Origin: Aerococcaceae bacterium zg-252
Lineage (GTDB): Bacteria; Bacillota; Bacilli; Lactobacillales; Aerococcaceae
Reading direction: 5' to 3'
DNA: 64,000 bases
Assembly (NCBI GenBank): GCA_016237705.1
Contig: CP066204.1
Location: forward strand, 1,796,001-1,860,000
In this document: piece after piece, positions 40,076 through 48,982 of the stretch
Layout: every line of letters begins with the position of its first letter
How positions within the stretch are numbered: the stretch's first letter is position 1
The notes under the pieces: generated by a model
The model's input: the letters and a program-made list of their open reading frames with translations, nothing else
The model's database searches: none
What the model was told of the DNA's origin: nothing
Program-made: the position numbers and the translations under genes

Positions 40076-42034
40076 ATGATATTACTTCAAGCTAACGACA
40101 TTGCCCGTCGATTTGCAGATGAAACTTTATATGAAAATATTTCATTTAATATTCAAACAAGAGATCGAATTGCTTTAGTTGGACGCAATGGAACCGGAAA
40201 ATCCACTTTATTAAAACAAATTATGGGAGAAGAACCACTTTCTTCTGGTACTATTTCAAAAGCTAAAGGATTGAAAATTGGTTATTTAGAACAGCATGTG
40301 GCGATTGATTCCAATAAAACTATTTGGGAAGAAATGCTTTCAACCTTTTCTAACACACTCGCATTGCGTGACCAAGCACAACTTGCAGCTGAACAATTAG
40401 CTCAATTATCAGACGAGCCACATACTCCAGCTTATCAAACAGCATTAACGCAGTACGACCGTCTTCAAGAAGCCTTGACTGAAAAAAATGCTTATGCCAT
40501 TGAATCTGAAATTCGCACAGTTTTACATGGATTTCAATTTTACGAAGAAGATTACCAAACACCTGTTCAATCATTATCAGGGGGACAAAAAACAAGACTT
40601 GCCTTAGCACAAATATTATTAATGGATTATGACTTACTCATTCTCGACGAGCCAACCAACCATTTAGATATGCAGACACTCGCTTGGCTAGAAACTTATC
40701 TTGTCGGCTATAAAGGGGCTCTACTCATCGTATCACATGACCGATATTTCTTAGATAAAGTAGCGAATCAAGTTATTGAATTACGACAAAACACCTTACA
40801 CCTATACAAAGGCAATTATTCCTACTATATCCTTGAAAAAGAAGCGAGATTAGAACAAGCCTGGAAAGAATATCAAAAGCAACAAGTCACCATTGCGAAA
40901 CTCGAAGATTTTATTCAAAAGAACATCGTTCGTGCTTCAACCACTAAACGTGCTCAAAGTCGTCGAAAACAATTAGAAAAAATTACACGTCTCGAAAAAC
41001 CTCAACAAGATCAAAAAGCACCTCGCATACAATTTATAACGAATAAAGAAAGTGGGGACCAAGTTTTACAGGCTGACCATTTAACGATTGGCTATCAAAA
41101 AAATGTTATTGCACAACAGCTTGATTTACAAGTCAAAAAACAAGATGCTATTGCTATCGTGGGACCGAACGGCATTGGAAAATCAACCTTTCTCAAAACG
41201 ATTATTGGTGAATTACCTTTGTTGCATGGAACTGTAACAATCGGTACTGGAGTTTCTATTGGTTACTATTCACAAAATATTAATCAATTAGATCCCAATT
41301 TATCTGTTTTAGAAACCTTATGGCGTGCACATGATACTACAGATGAATGGATTATTCGCAGTATTTTAGGAAGTTTTCTGTTTAGTGGAGAGAGTGTCGA
41401 TAAAAAAGTTTCCATGCTCAGTGGTGGTGAAAAAGCAAGGTTAACTTTAGCCTTACTCGCTGCAAATCATGACAATACCTTAATTTTAGATGAACCTACC
41501 AACCATTTGGATATTGATAGCAAAGAAGTGTTGGAACAAGCCTTAATTGAATTTGACGGCACATTAATCTTTGTTTCGCACGACCGATATTTCATTAACC
41601 GAGTGGCGACTAAAATATTAGAAATAACGCCAACAGGAGCACAGCTATACTTAGGTGATTATGATTACTACTTAACGAAAAAAGAAGAGCTAGAGCTATT
41701 AGCCAAAAACAAATCCGAAAACAACATAGTTGAAAACTTATCTGAAGTATCGGCAGGCAAAGCACAACTATCCTATGAAGAATCTAAGCAACAAAAACGT
41801 GAACTGCGTCGATTGGCACAACTAGTCGATTCACTCTATGAAAAGGTAACACTGCTCGAAACAAAAATCAACGAGATTCATTCAGCCATGGCAGCTGCTT
41901 CATTGGAGAATGACCAATCTAAACTCATGGCTCTCAACACATCATTGGCTAAACTTGAAGCAGACTACGAGGATTCGATGAACCAGTGGGAAGTTGCTAG
42001 TATGGAATTAGATGAGTTCGAAAAGAATATGTAG
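40076..42034 (+). CDS. ABC-F family ATPase (YdiF/Uup-like)
   Basis: A 652-aa soluble protein with two ABC domains and no membrane segments. Domain 1: GRNGTGKST, LSGGQKTRLALAQ, LLILDEPTNHLDMQT. An arm/linker with many Lys/Arg/Gln residues joins the domains (about 240-320). Domain 2: GPNGIGKST, LSGGEKARLTLALL, TLILDEPTNHLDIDS. A C-terminal coiled coil follows (about 560-652). ABC-F proteins act on the ribosome E-site in translation control or antibiotic protection. The linker and tail look like housekeeping YdiF rather than a resistance factor, but this cannot be settled by eye. Confidence 0.93.
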   Translation: MILLQANDIARRFADETLYENISFNIQTRDRIALVGRNGTGKSTLLKQIMGEEPLSSGTISKAKGLKIGYLEQHVAIDSNKTIWEEMLSTFSNTLALRDQAQLAAEQLAQLSDEPHTPAYQTALTQYDRLQEALTEKNAYAIESEIRTVLHGFQFYEEDYQTPVQSLSGGQKTRLALAQILLMDYDLLILDEPTNHLDMQTLAWLETYLVGYKGALLIVSHDRYFLDKVANQVIELRQNTLHLYKGNYSYYILEKEARLEQAWKEYQKQQVTIAKLEDFIQKNIVRASTTKRAQSRRKQLEKITRLEKPQQDQKAPRIQFITNKESGDQVLQADHLTIGYQKNVIAQQLDLQVKKQDAIAIVGPNGIGKSTFLKTIIGELPLLHGTVTIGTGVSIGYYSQNINQLDPNLSVLETLWRAHDTTDEWIIRSILGSFLFSGESVDKKVSMLSGGEKARLTLALLAANHDNTLILDEPTNHLDIDSKEVLEQALIEFDGTLIFVSHDRYFINRVATKILEITPTGAQLYLGDYDYYLTKKEELELLAKNKSENNIVENLSEVSAGKAQLSYEESKQQKRELRRLAQLVDSLYEKVTLLETKINEIHSAMAAASLENDQSKLMALNTSLAKLEADYEDSMNQWEVASMELDEFEKNM

Positions 42035-42125
42035 TTTGGTGAGAGGATACATTGTTCCTCATCCATAAACGGATACTCTACTCATGCGCACATAAATTTT
42101 AATATCAGAGTACACTACAAAAATT

Positions 42126-42161
42126 CCCATAGAGACACTATCACAACCGTGTCTCTATGGG
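42126..42161 (-). terminator. Terminator of fba (possibly bidirectional)
   Basis: A 13-bp perfect stem CCCATAGAGACAC / GTGTCTCTATGGG (42126-42138 with 42149-42161). The ABC-F gene ends about 90 bp upstream on the other strand and A/T-rich sequence flanks both sides, so it may serve both genes. The bases 42035-42125 show nothing else. Confidence 0.88.
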
Positions 42162-42185
42162 ATATTTTTACATACTTTTAATCGA

Positions 42186-43043
42186 TTAAGCCTTACCTGT
42201 AGATCCAAACATGTCCATGATTTCTTTTGTTGTTTTAACAATTGCATCATGACCTGGTGCGATAACTTTACGTGGATCGTATACTTTTGCGTCTGAATTT
42301 AATTTTTCACGAACTGCAGCAGTCCATTGTTGTTGTAATTCAGTGTTTACATTGATTTTAGCATGACCTAATTCAATCGCTTTTTTAATTTGATGTTCTG
42401 GAATACCTGAACCACCATGTAATACTAATGGTGCACCAGTTGCTTCAGAGATAGCTTTCATTTCATCAAAACCTAATACTGGTTCACCAGCATAAGTACC
42501 ATGAACTGAACCTAAAGCAGCTGCCAACGCATCAATACCTGCTTCTGAAACCATACGTTTACATTCTTCTAAGTCAGCGTATTTAACACCACCGATAACG
42601 CCGTCTTCTTCTCCCCCTACAGTACCAACTTCAGCTTCAACTGAAGCACCTACAGCATGAGCGTAAGCGACAACTTCTTTTGTCAATTCAATGTTTTCAT
42701 CGATTGGGAAGTGTGAGTGGTCATACATAACAGAACTGAAACCAGCATCGATATATGCTTTACAAGATTCTACTGATGAACCATGGTCAAGATGTAATGC
42801 AACCGGTACTTTTACATCCATTGATTCTAATAAACCATTAACCATACCTGCAACCGCAACTGGTCCACCCATATATTTACCAGCACCTTCAGATACACCT
42901 AAGATTACTGGAGAGTTATTTTCAACTGCAGCTTTTAAAATAGCTTGAGTCCATTCTAAGTTATTGATGTTGAATTGACCAACTGCATATTTTCCTTCTT
43001 TTGCTTTATTCAACATTTCTGTCATACTTACTAAACGAGTCAT
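42186..43043 (-). CDS. fba: Fructose-bisphosphate aldolase, class II
   Basis: A 285-aa zinc aldolase that splits fructose-1,6-bisphosphate into the two triose phosphates. Zinc ligands and active-site segments are visible: [51 protein letters not shown], and [21 protein letters not shown] precedes the ATG. It is monocistronic and away from the other glycolytic genes. An 11-bp inverted repeat flanks its likely -10. Confidence 0.97.
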   Translation of the reverse strand: MTRLVSMTEMLNKAKEGKYAVGQFNINNLEWTQAILKAAVENNSPVILGVSEGAGKYMGGPVAVAGMVNGLLESMDVKVPVALHLDHGSSVESCKAYIDAGFSSVMYDHSHFPIDENIELTKEVVAYAHAVGASVEAEVGTVGGEEDGVIGGVKYADLEECKRMVSEAGIDALAAALGSVHGTYAGEPVLGFDEMKAISEATGAPLVLHGGSGIPEHQIKKAIELGHAKINVNTELQQQWTAAVREKLNSDAKVYDPRKVIAPGHDAIVKTTKEIMDMFGSTGKA

Positions 43044-43199
43044 GTATGTTTCCTCCTTGAATTTAACTAGAAATAGTTACTTATTTCCATTACATTATAC
43101 TTGATTTCCTAGTAGAACGCTAGTTAAATTACTTATTTGTTATTTCTATCGCAAACTTTTTTCTATTAAATCGCATACAATGCACTTTCCTATTAAAAA

Positions 43200-43232
43200 A
43201 TAGCATGCAGCTTCATCTAAGCCACATGCTAT
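43200..43232 (-). terminator. Terminator of rpoE
   Basis: ATAGCATG / CATGCTAT (43200-43207 with 43225-43232) with an inner GCTT/AAGC pairing. On the minus strand TTTTTTAA follows. Confidence 0.9.
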
Positions 43233-43257
43233 TCAAAAAATCGAATGAAAGAATTAA

Positions 43258-43896
43258 CTATTCGTCTTCGAATTCATCATCCTCATACTCATCATCGTAT
43301 TCGTCTAATTCTTCATCATCTTCTTCATCATCTTCGTTTTCAAATTCAGCATCTTCATCGATTTCATCGTCAAAATTCGATAAATCACTTGCGTAAACTT
43401 CTAATTCTTCATCTTCATCGTCGTCATCTAAATCTTCAGCTGCGACAACGTCAGCGATATCATCCATATCACTATCTTCATCAAAGTCTTCGTCTTCATC
43501 ATAGCTTTCGCCGTCTTCTGGATCATCATCATTGTAATCAATCATATCCTCATCATCACCAAACGCATTAATTTTACGTTTTTTACGGCGACGTTTTGGA
43601 GCTTCCTCTTCAGCTGATGTGATGGTTTCTTCATCGATTGAATCAATTGGATACCATAAACGTAATCCCCAACGGTTTTCACCTAACGAAATGAAACGTC
43701 CGTCAATATTCAAGTCAGTATAAAAACGAACCATATTCTGTTCTAATGCTGACTCATCTAATTTAAGAAATTCTTGAATCATTAATAATAATTCATTAAA
43801 TTCAATAACATCACCTTTTTGAACGAGAATTTCATGTGCTACTTCAATTAAAGATAATTCTTCAAGGTTTTGTCCTTCAAATGCCTTTAATTCCAT
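43258..43896 (-). CDS. rpoE: RNA polymerase delta subunit
   Basis: A 212-aa protein: an N-terminal HARE-HTH domain (about 1-90: LSLIEVAHEILVQKGDVIEFNELLLMIQEF ... ENRWGLRLWYP), a short basic patch (PKRRRKKRK) and a very acidic Asp/Glu tail of about 95 residues. In Firmicutes, delta speeds RNA polymerase recycling and sharpens responses to initiating NTP levels; the tail mimics nucleic acid. GGAAGTGATTCA precedes the ATG. The tail length is at the upper end for the family. Confidence 0.96.
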   Translation of the reverse strand: MELKAFEGQNLEELSLIEVAHEILVQKGDVIEFNELLLMIQEFLKLDESALEQNMVRFYTDLNIDGRFISLGENRWGLRLWYPIDSIDEETITSAEEEAPKRRRKKRKINAFGDDEDMIDYNDDDPEDGESYDEDEDFDEDSDMDDIADVVAAEDLDDDDEDEELEVYASDLSNFDDEIDEDAEFENEDDEEDDEELDEYDDEYEDDEFEDE

Positions 43897-43938
43897 TGAA
43901 TCACTTCCTTTTTCTTTGTACTTTATTATATTACCGAT

Positions 43939-44334
43939 TTATCTACGATAAATCAATTGAAATTCGTATTGTCCCATTACTTCTTCACCAGAAAGAAGTT
44001 GATACGTGACTGATAAGCGATTTTGTCGGATTGTTAGTTGCTTGGTCACTACCACTAAAGGAATTTGCCCTTGAGCTGTAGCATACAACATCGACGTAGA
44101 ATGATTTATATCAAACATAAATCGGTTCTGCCCATACTTGATTTCAAGATGAGATTGGTTTGGCATCCATTTTACTTCAACTGTCTGATTTTGTGCATCC
44201 TGATAGACAATTTTACTAAAGGTTGAAAGTTCATACCACATCGCTTCTGTCTGATGTTTAAATACTTCTACTTGTTTCGTTTCCATATCACGTACTTTTT
44301 GCTGGACTTCTATAAAGGTTTTCTTCTTTTCCAC
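43939..44334 (-). CDS. DUF1934 protein (YwiB-like)
   Basis: A 131-aa beta-rich protein of the YwiB/DUF1934 beta-barrel family. No signal peptide or cofactor motif is seen. The family is usually found near rpoE and argS, and here it directly precedes rpoE (42 bp). Function unknown; its lipocalin-like fold hints at ligand binding. Assigned by overall pattern (alternating hydrophobic strands, C-terminal YQLLSGEEVMGQYEFQLIYR). Confidence 0.82.
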   Translation of the reverse strand: MEKKKTFIEVQQKVRDMETKQVEVFKHQTEAMWYELSTFSKIVYQDAQNQTVEVKWMPNQSHLEIKYGQNRFMFDINHSTSMLYATAQGQIPLVVVTKQLTIRQNRLSVTYQLLSGEEVMGQYEFQLIYRR

Positions 44335-44443
44335 CGATTCACTCCCTTGATTCCTTTGTCTATTAAGACACCTCGAAAAAAACTCTTATTCTTCAATTAT
44401 AATCGAATTTCTTAATAGATAATAGTGTAAAACTCAAATAATT

Positions 44444-44452
44444 TGCTATAAT
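44444..44452 (+). promoter_or_regulatory. Extended -10 promoter of the lipL-like gene
   Basis: TGCTATAAT (44444-44452) is an extended -10 element. No good -35 is seen. The start codon lies 40 bp downstream. Confidence 0.5.
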
Positions 44453-44491
44453 AGCTTTAATAGCAATATTTTTATGAACAAGGAGAATCTC

Positions 44492-45328
44492 ATGCTTGAA
44501 TTTTTTAATGCACATCAGTGGCTCTATACATCAATTGGTTCAGGAAATCATATTGCAGCTGGAACGGAATGTCTAGCTTGGCAAGATACTTTTATCCGGT
44601 ATATTCAGGAGCTAAACAAAACGAATCAGGCTACTCCACCCTATGGCATTATTCATACGTATCATATAGAACAGCCGACAGTCATCCTTGGTCCTAAAGA
44701 TACAAAGCTAAATCAATTAAGTGACGGTATTCAATTTTTACTACAGCAACAGCATGTACCAATTTTACGTGCACATGGTGGTTTAGCTGTTGTCAGTGAC
44801 CCAGGAACCTTAAATATTTCCTATATTAGTGATACCACACACTGTCCACTATCAATCGATGAGGCATATGAACAAATGATTTATTGGATTCGTAATGCAC
44901 TGCTACCATTTGGATTAGCGGTCGAAAGCTACGAAGTACCACAATCTTATTGCCCCGGTAAATATGATATAGTCATTAATCAACAAAAAATTGGTGGCAT
45001 TGCACAACGTCGTTTTAAAAATGGAGTCGCAACTGCTGCTTATATTAGCGTCAATGGCAATCAATTAAATCGTGCAAATTTAATTCATGACTTCTATCAA
45101 CGAAGTGCTGCAACAAACGATTATCCAGATGTTCAAGCTGCCGTTATGGCAACAGTCAACGATTTTGTTGACGCTCCATTTACAGTCGAATCATTCGAAC
45201 GTTTGTTACTCGATACGATTTCACAACAGCGTCCGATTCAAACACTGGAAACAAGCCATTTAGCTCAATCAACACTATTTCAATCAATGTTACAGAAATC
45301 TGAACAACGAAACCAATCATTATTTTAG
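44492..45328 (+). CDS. Octanoyl/lipoyl transferase, LipL-like (biotin/lipoate ligase fold)
   Basis: A 278-aa protein of the BPL/LplA/LipB fold. Seen: HTYHIEQPTVILGPKDTKLNQL, the substrate loop LRAHGGLAVVSDPGTLNISY, YCPGKYDIVINQQKIGGIAQRR with the cysteine that in LipL (YwfL) carries the octanoyl thioester, and VATAAYISVNG. LipL moves octanoyl from GcvH to the E2 subunits of 2-oxoacid dehydrogenases. An LplA-like activity cannot be excluded. The start is ATG 44492 with AAGGAG 6 nt ahead. It is followed after 15 bp by the HD gene. Confidence 0.85.
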   Translation: MLEFFNAHQWLYTSIGSGNHIAAGTECLAWQDTFIRYIQELNKTNQATPPYGIIHTYHIEQPTVILGPKDTKLNQLSDGIQFLLQQQHVPILRAHGGLAVVSDPGTLNISYISDTTHCPLSIDEAYEQMIYWIRNALLPFGLAVESYEVPQSYCPGKYDIVINQQKIGGIAQRRFKNGVATAAYISVNGNQLNRANLIHDFYQRSAATNDYPDVQAAVMATVNDFVDAPFTVESFERLLLDTISQQRPIQTLETSHLAQSTLFQSMLQKSEQRNQSLF

Positions 45329-45343
45329 AAAGAGGCTTTAGTC

Positions 45344-46741
45344 ATGAGTGATTTTTTAGAAAAAGTAGCTGCACAAAAATTGAAGCGGGAAAAAGTATTT
45401 CGTGACCCTGTTCATGGTTATATTCATATTCATGATGCTATTATTTTAAAATTAATCGATACACGTGAATTTCAACGACTTCGTCGCATCAAACAATTAG
45501 GGACATCTTCCTTTACATTCCATGGTGCTGAACATTCTCGTTTCAATCATTCGCTAGGAGTATATGAGATTACACGTCGCATCATTGATAAATTCGAGCG
45601 CCAATATCCGTCTGTTCAAGCTAATGACGGACTATGGCAGACCGATGAATACATGGTTAGCTTATGTGCAGCATTATTGCATGACATTGGTCATGGTCCT
45701 TTCTCACATACTTTTGAGGGGATTTTTAATACTGACCATGAGCAGTTAACACAACAAATTATTACGTCACCTGAAACAGAGATTAATCAAGTGCTCAAAT
45801 ATTTTGGCGATGATTTTCCTAAAAAAGTGGCAGCTGTTATCAATAAAACCTATCCGAATCAACAAGTGGTTCAAATTATTAGTAGTCAAGTAGATGCCGA
45901 CCGTATGGATTACCTACTACGAGATGCTTATTATGCTGGCGTTAGTTATGGAACCTTTGATTTAACCCGTATTTTACGTGTAATTCGTCCGTATAACAAT
46001 CAAATTACCTTTGACTATTCCGGAATGCACGCAGTAGAAGACTATATTGTCAGCCGCTATCAAATGTACATGCAAGTATATTTCCATGGCGTGTCACGTG
46101 GCATGGAACAAGTACTGAAAAGCTTACTTCATCGTGCCAAATTATGTTATATCGAAAACGAACAGCAAATGAAACAACCGTCTGGTTTGCTCAAGCCATT
46201 TTTAGAGGGAAACTGGACATTATCCGATTATTTACATTTAGATGACCATGTGATGAGTACCTATTTTTCTATGTGGGTACATGAAGACGATGCGATATTA
46301 TCAGACTTAGCTTACCGCTTCGTCAATCGTAAGCCGTTTAAATCATTGATTATTAGCGAGAACGATGCAGAACCACTATCGATTGCCTTAGAAGAGCAAA
46401 TGATGCTGCATGGATTCGACCCCGAGTATTACTTTGGACTTAATAGTAGTTTTGATTTACCATACGACTACTATCGTCCAAATCAAAACAAACAACGCAC
46501 TCAAATTGAATTACTTTCTAAAACGAATAAACTTGTTGAATTATCACAAGTCAGCGCCTTAGTCAATTCACTCGCTGGTAAATTTAAGGGAGATTTACGA
46601 TTGTATTTCCCTCAGCAACTAATTGAGAAACTTGAACAGATTCCGGCTGATGAATTAGACGATAATCAACGAATGATTTTGGTCACCTACACAACTGACT
46701 ATAACGACCGTAATTTTTATGTGCAGGAACGCCTATTTTAA
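45344..46741 (+). CDS. HD-domain phosphohydrolase (YwfO-like, dNTPase type)
   Basis: A 465-aa metal-dependent HD-superfamily enzyme. The N-terminus VFRDPVHGYIHIHDAIILKLIDTREFQRLRRIKQLG, then HSRFNHSLGVYE, LLHDIGHGPFSH (HD pair) and DADRMDYLLRDAYYAGVSYGTFD are the conserved SAMHD1/dGTPase-like blocks. Enterococcal homologues are dNTP triphosphohydrolases. Its operon partner is the lipL-like gene, an arrangement also seen near ywfL/ywfO in bacilli. Confidence 0.9.
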   Translation: MSDFLEKVAAQKLKREKVFRDPVHGYIHIHDAIILKLIDTREFQRLRRIKQLGTSSFTFHGAEHSRFNHSLGVYEITRRIIDKFERQYPSVQANDGLWQTDEYMVSLCAALLHDIGHGPFSHTFEGIFNTDHEQLTQQIITSPETEINQVLKYFGDDFPKKVAAVINKTYPNQQVVQIISSQVDADRMDYLLRDAYYAGVSYGTFDLTRILRVIRPYNNQITFDYSGMHAVEDYIVSRYQMYMQVYFHGVSRGMEQVLKSLLHRAKLCYIENEQQMKQPSGLLKPFLEGNWTLSDYLHLDDHVMSTYFSMWVHEDDAILSDLAYRFVNRKPFKSLIISENDAEPLSIALEEQMMLHGFDPEYYFGLNSSFDLPYDYYRPNQNKQRTQIELLSKTNKLVELSQVSALVNSLAGKFKGDLRLYFPQQLIEKLEQIPADELDDNQRMILVTYTTDYNDRNFYVQERLF

Positions 46742-46759
46742 TATTAACACTGCTGAAAG

Positions 46760-46795
46760 CGCTGAAAAAGTTGGACTCTCTTTTTCAGCGTTTTT
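46760..46795 (+). terminator. Terminator of the lipL-HD operon
   Basis: An 11-bp perfect stem CGCTGAAAAAG / CTTTTTCAGCG (46760-46770 with 46780-46790) followed by TTTTT. The adjoining bases up to 46830 hold a possible start fragment of the hairpin repeat (minus-strand AGTGTGTGAGC after the sugar kinase stop). Confidence 0.93.
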
Positions 46796-46831
46796 ATGAA
46801 AATATGTCAGCGTCTTGCTCACACACTTTAA

Positions 46832-47854
46832 TTAACGTGATAATCTCGTAGCAGCATTCGTATTCATAGCAGCCATAATTTCTGCCTCTGAAACCAAATT
46901 TAAATCACCAGTAATAGTTAATTTTAAAACACTGGCACTCAAGGCAAAGTCTATCAATTTTTGATTATCATATTGATGCAAAATACCATGCAGCAAACCA
47001 GCACCAAAAGCATCCCCTGCTGCAACTCCCTCCATGACATGGACATCATAAATTGAAGTTTCATAAAAAGTATCATCTTTGAGCAATAGCCCACTCCATT
47101 GGCTGTCTTCAACTGAGTAGATATTCCGTAAAACGCTAGCAACCATTTTTATATTAGGAAATCTTTGCTGCACTTCACGCATAGCTGATTTAAAAGTTTC
47201 TTTTTGGTTGATTCCACGAGAACTATCCCCATCAAATGCTTTAATTCCAAGTGTCGCTTCAAAATCCTCATCATGAGCCATACAAATCGTCACATATTGC
47301 ATTATTATTGATATTACTTCCTGTGCTTCCTGCGTTGACCACATTTTGCTACGATAGTTTAAATCTAGTGCAATCGGGATATTCTGTTCTTTACAATACA
47401 AACACGCTGCTAAACACGCTTTTTGCATTTCTTTCGATATTGCAGGTGTAATACCAGAAAGATAGAAGTAATCAACATCTGCAAAAATAGTCTTCCAATC
47501 AAACTCATCAGCTTTCGCTTGCTCCAGTACACTTCCTTTTCGGTCGTAAATAACATTAGTAGAACGAACACTGGCACCTTTTTCAAAATAGTAAGTCCCT
47601 AAACGTCCCTCGCCTTTTAACAGTTTACTCGTATCCACACCATATTTTTTTAATGTATTTTCTGCTGCTGTCCCCAAGAGATTACGTGGAAACTTAGACA
47701 AATAGGCAACTTCATTTCCTAATACAGCAAGAGAAATCGCTACATTAGCTTCTGCTCCACCATAACTCGCTTCAAAACTCTGCGCCTGCAAAATACGTTC
47801 ATTATTAGGTGTTTTCAATCTTAACATCATTTCACCAAATGTTAGTACTTTCAT
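46832..47854 (-). CDS. PfkB-family sugar kinase (2-keto-3-deoxygluconate kinase-like)
   Basis: A 340-aa ribokinase-fold kinase. N-terminal VLTFGEMMLRL and FEASYGGAEANVAISLAVLG (PfkB signature 1), YYFEKGASVRSTNVIYDRKGS, and ALDLNYRSKMW fit KDG kinases. The second signature reads VAAGDAFGAG, so the first glycine of the usual GAGD anion hole is alanine. It is monocistronic with no aldolase, uronate or permease genes nearby, so the pathway assignment is a guess from family pattern. The start is ATG 47854; AAAGGAG is a rather distant ribosome site. Confidence 0.8.
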   Translation of the reverse strand: MKVLTFGEMMLRLKTPNNERILQAQSFEASYGGAEANVAISLAVLGNEVAYLSKFPRNLLGTAAENTLKKYGVDTSKLLKGEGRLGTYYFEKGASVRSTNVIYDRKGSVLEQAKADEFDWKTIFADVDYFYLSGITPAISKEMQKACLAACLYCKEQNIPIALDLNYRSKMWSTQEAQEVISIIMQYVTICMAHDEDFEATLGIKAFDGDSSRGINQKETFKSAMREVQQRFPNIKMVASVLRNIYSVEDSQWSGLLLKDDTFYETSIYDVHVMEGVAAGDAFGAGLLHGILHQYDNQKLIDFALSASVLKLTITGDLNLVSEAEIMAAMNTNAATRLSR

Positions 47855-48033
47855 TTCTACATCGACTCCTTTATGACTTTTATCATAGCCATGTAATTGC
47901 ACTTTCAATTTATTTCAATAACAAACATGGGTGACTTTATTATACAAATAGTATAACACATCTTATTCCCAATAAGTATTCAATTAATTAAGCAATCACT
48001 CCGATGTTAATTCACTTAATTTCTCTTATTGAC

Positions 48034-48906
48034 CTATTTTTCCACAAGCGCAACTAGTTCAGCAATCCGTTTAAAGCCACATTGTTGATACAAATGTATC
48101 GCTGCCTCATTATCAACTTCAACTGCCAATTTTATTTTAGCCTTTGAATCCTGTTCTTGTAGTAACGCAATGATTTGTTTAACTGCTTCACGTCCATATC
48201 CCTTTCTTTGAAACTTCGGAAAAATACATAGAGCAAATAAATAATATAAGTTCTCAATACGACAATCCACTGAGCAAACCCCTACAATCTGTTGTTGTAA
48301 ATCTTTGACTACATATTGAATCGTATCAGCATCTCGAATACTTTCCAAAGCGTAACGTCGTTCAATTTCTTCCGTACTCTCAAATGCTTGTGCCAATCCC
48401 TTTGCGATACTGTCACAATCTGTCAATGTAGCTACCGAAACATCCACTCGACTTCCCTGTTCAGCACTGTACATATCCTGTCGCTGCCATTCCATTAAAT
48501 ACTCATTGACACTGCCAGCATCAATATAATATTTTTTCGCCCATTCTGAATTATTTTGCATAAAGCGTTTTTCCGTATTAAAAATAATTTTAGTGAGCTG
48601 ATACTGCGAACAAACTACCTTTACCGATTGAATCAACTGCGTTGCCACACCACGTTGCCGATAATTAGGGTGTACTAATAGCGATATTTCAGCCACTTCA
48701 TCGTCTTCAGCATAAATCACTGCAAAACCGATGAGTTGGCCATCTTCAGCAGCCAAAAAGGCATACGGCATTGAAAGATTTGCATTGTATTGATTCGATA
48801 AATAAATCTGTCTCTTTGTCTGGTCATGGGACTGCACCACTCTTTCTAACACTCGCATCATTTGTTGCTGCTCTAAAGTCAGCTGCTCGTATTGAATAAT
48901 TTGCAT
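48034..48906 (-). CDS. Tandem GNAT N-acetyltransferase
   Basis: A 290-aa protein with two GNAT domains. The first (about 1-140) has ISLLVHPNYRQRGVATQLIQSV, the second (about 155-290) has ALCIFPKFQRKGYGREAVKQII and VEVDNEAAIHLYQQCGFKRIAE; both show the acetyl-CoA-binding Q/RxxGxG/A pattern. The substrate is unknown. GGAGTGATAAT precedes the start at 48906; an in-frame extension upstream lacks a ribosome site. It lies downstream of the metNIQQ operon but after its terminator. Confidence 0.88.
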   Translation of the reverse strand: MQIIQYEQLTLEQQQMMRVLERVVQSHDQTKRQIYLSNQYNANLSMPYAFLAAEDGQLIGFAVIYAEDDEVAEISLLVHPNYRQRGVATQLIQSVKVVCSQYQLTKIIFNTEKRFMQNNSEWAKKYYIDAGSVNEYLMEWQRQDMYSAEQGSRVDVSVATLTDCDSIAKGLAQAFESTEEIERRYALESIRDADTIQYVVKDLQQQIVGVCSVDCRIENLYYLFALCIFPKFQRKGYGREAVKQIIALLQEQDSKAKIKLAVEVDNEAAIHLYQQCGFKRIAELVALVEK

Positions 48907-48940
48907 ATTATCACTCCAATCCGCCCACATTATATCACAT

Positions 48941-48969
48941 AAAAAGAGAGCAGCCACCAGCTACTCTCT
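48941..48969 (-). terminator. Terminator of the metNIQQ operon
   Basis: AGAGAG / CTCTCT (48945-48950 with 48964-48969) with further AGC/GCT pairing inside. On the minus strand TTTTTA follows. Confidence 0.85.
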
Positions 48970-48982
48970 TAATGCTTACTAA

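Noticed and set aside
40076-42034. Antibiotic-resistance ABC-F (Lsa/Vga/Msr type)
   Set aside because: The linker and C-terminal coiled coil look like the housekeeping YdiF/Uup group; no resistance-gene context.
43205-43571. Plus-strand frames rich in Ser or His across rpoE
   Set aside because: Antisense translations of the Asp/Glu-rich tail (GAT/GAA codons), not genes.
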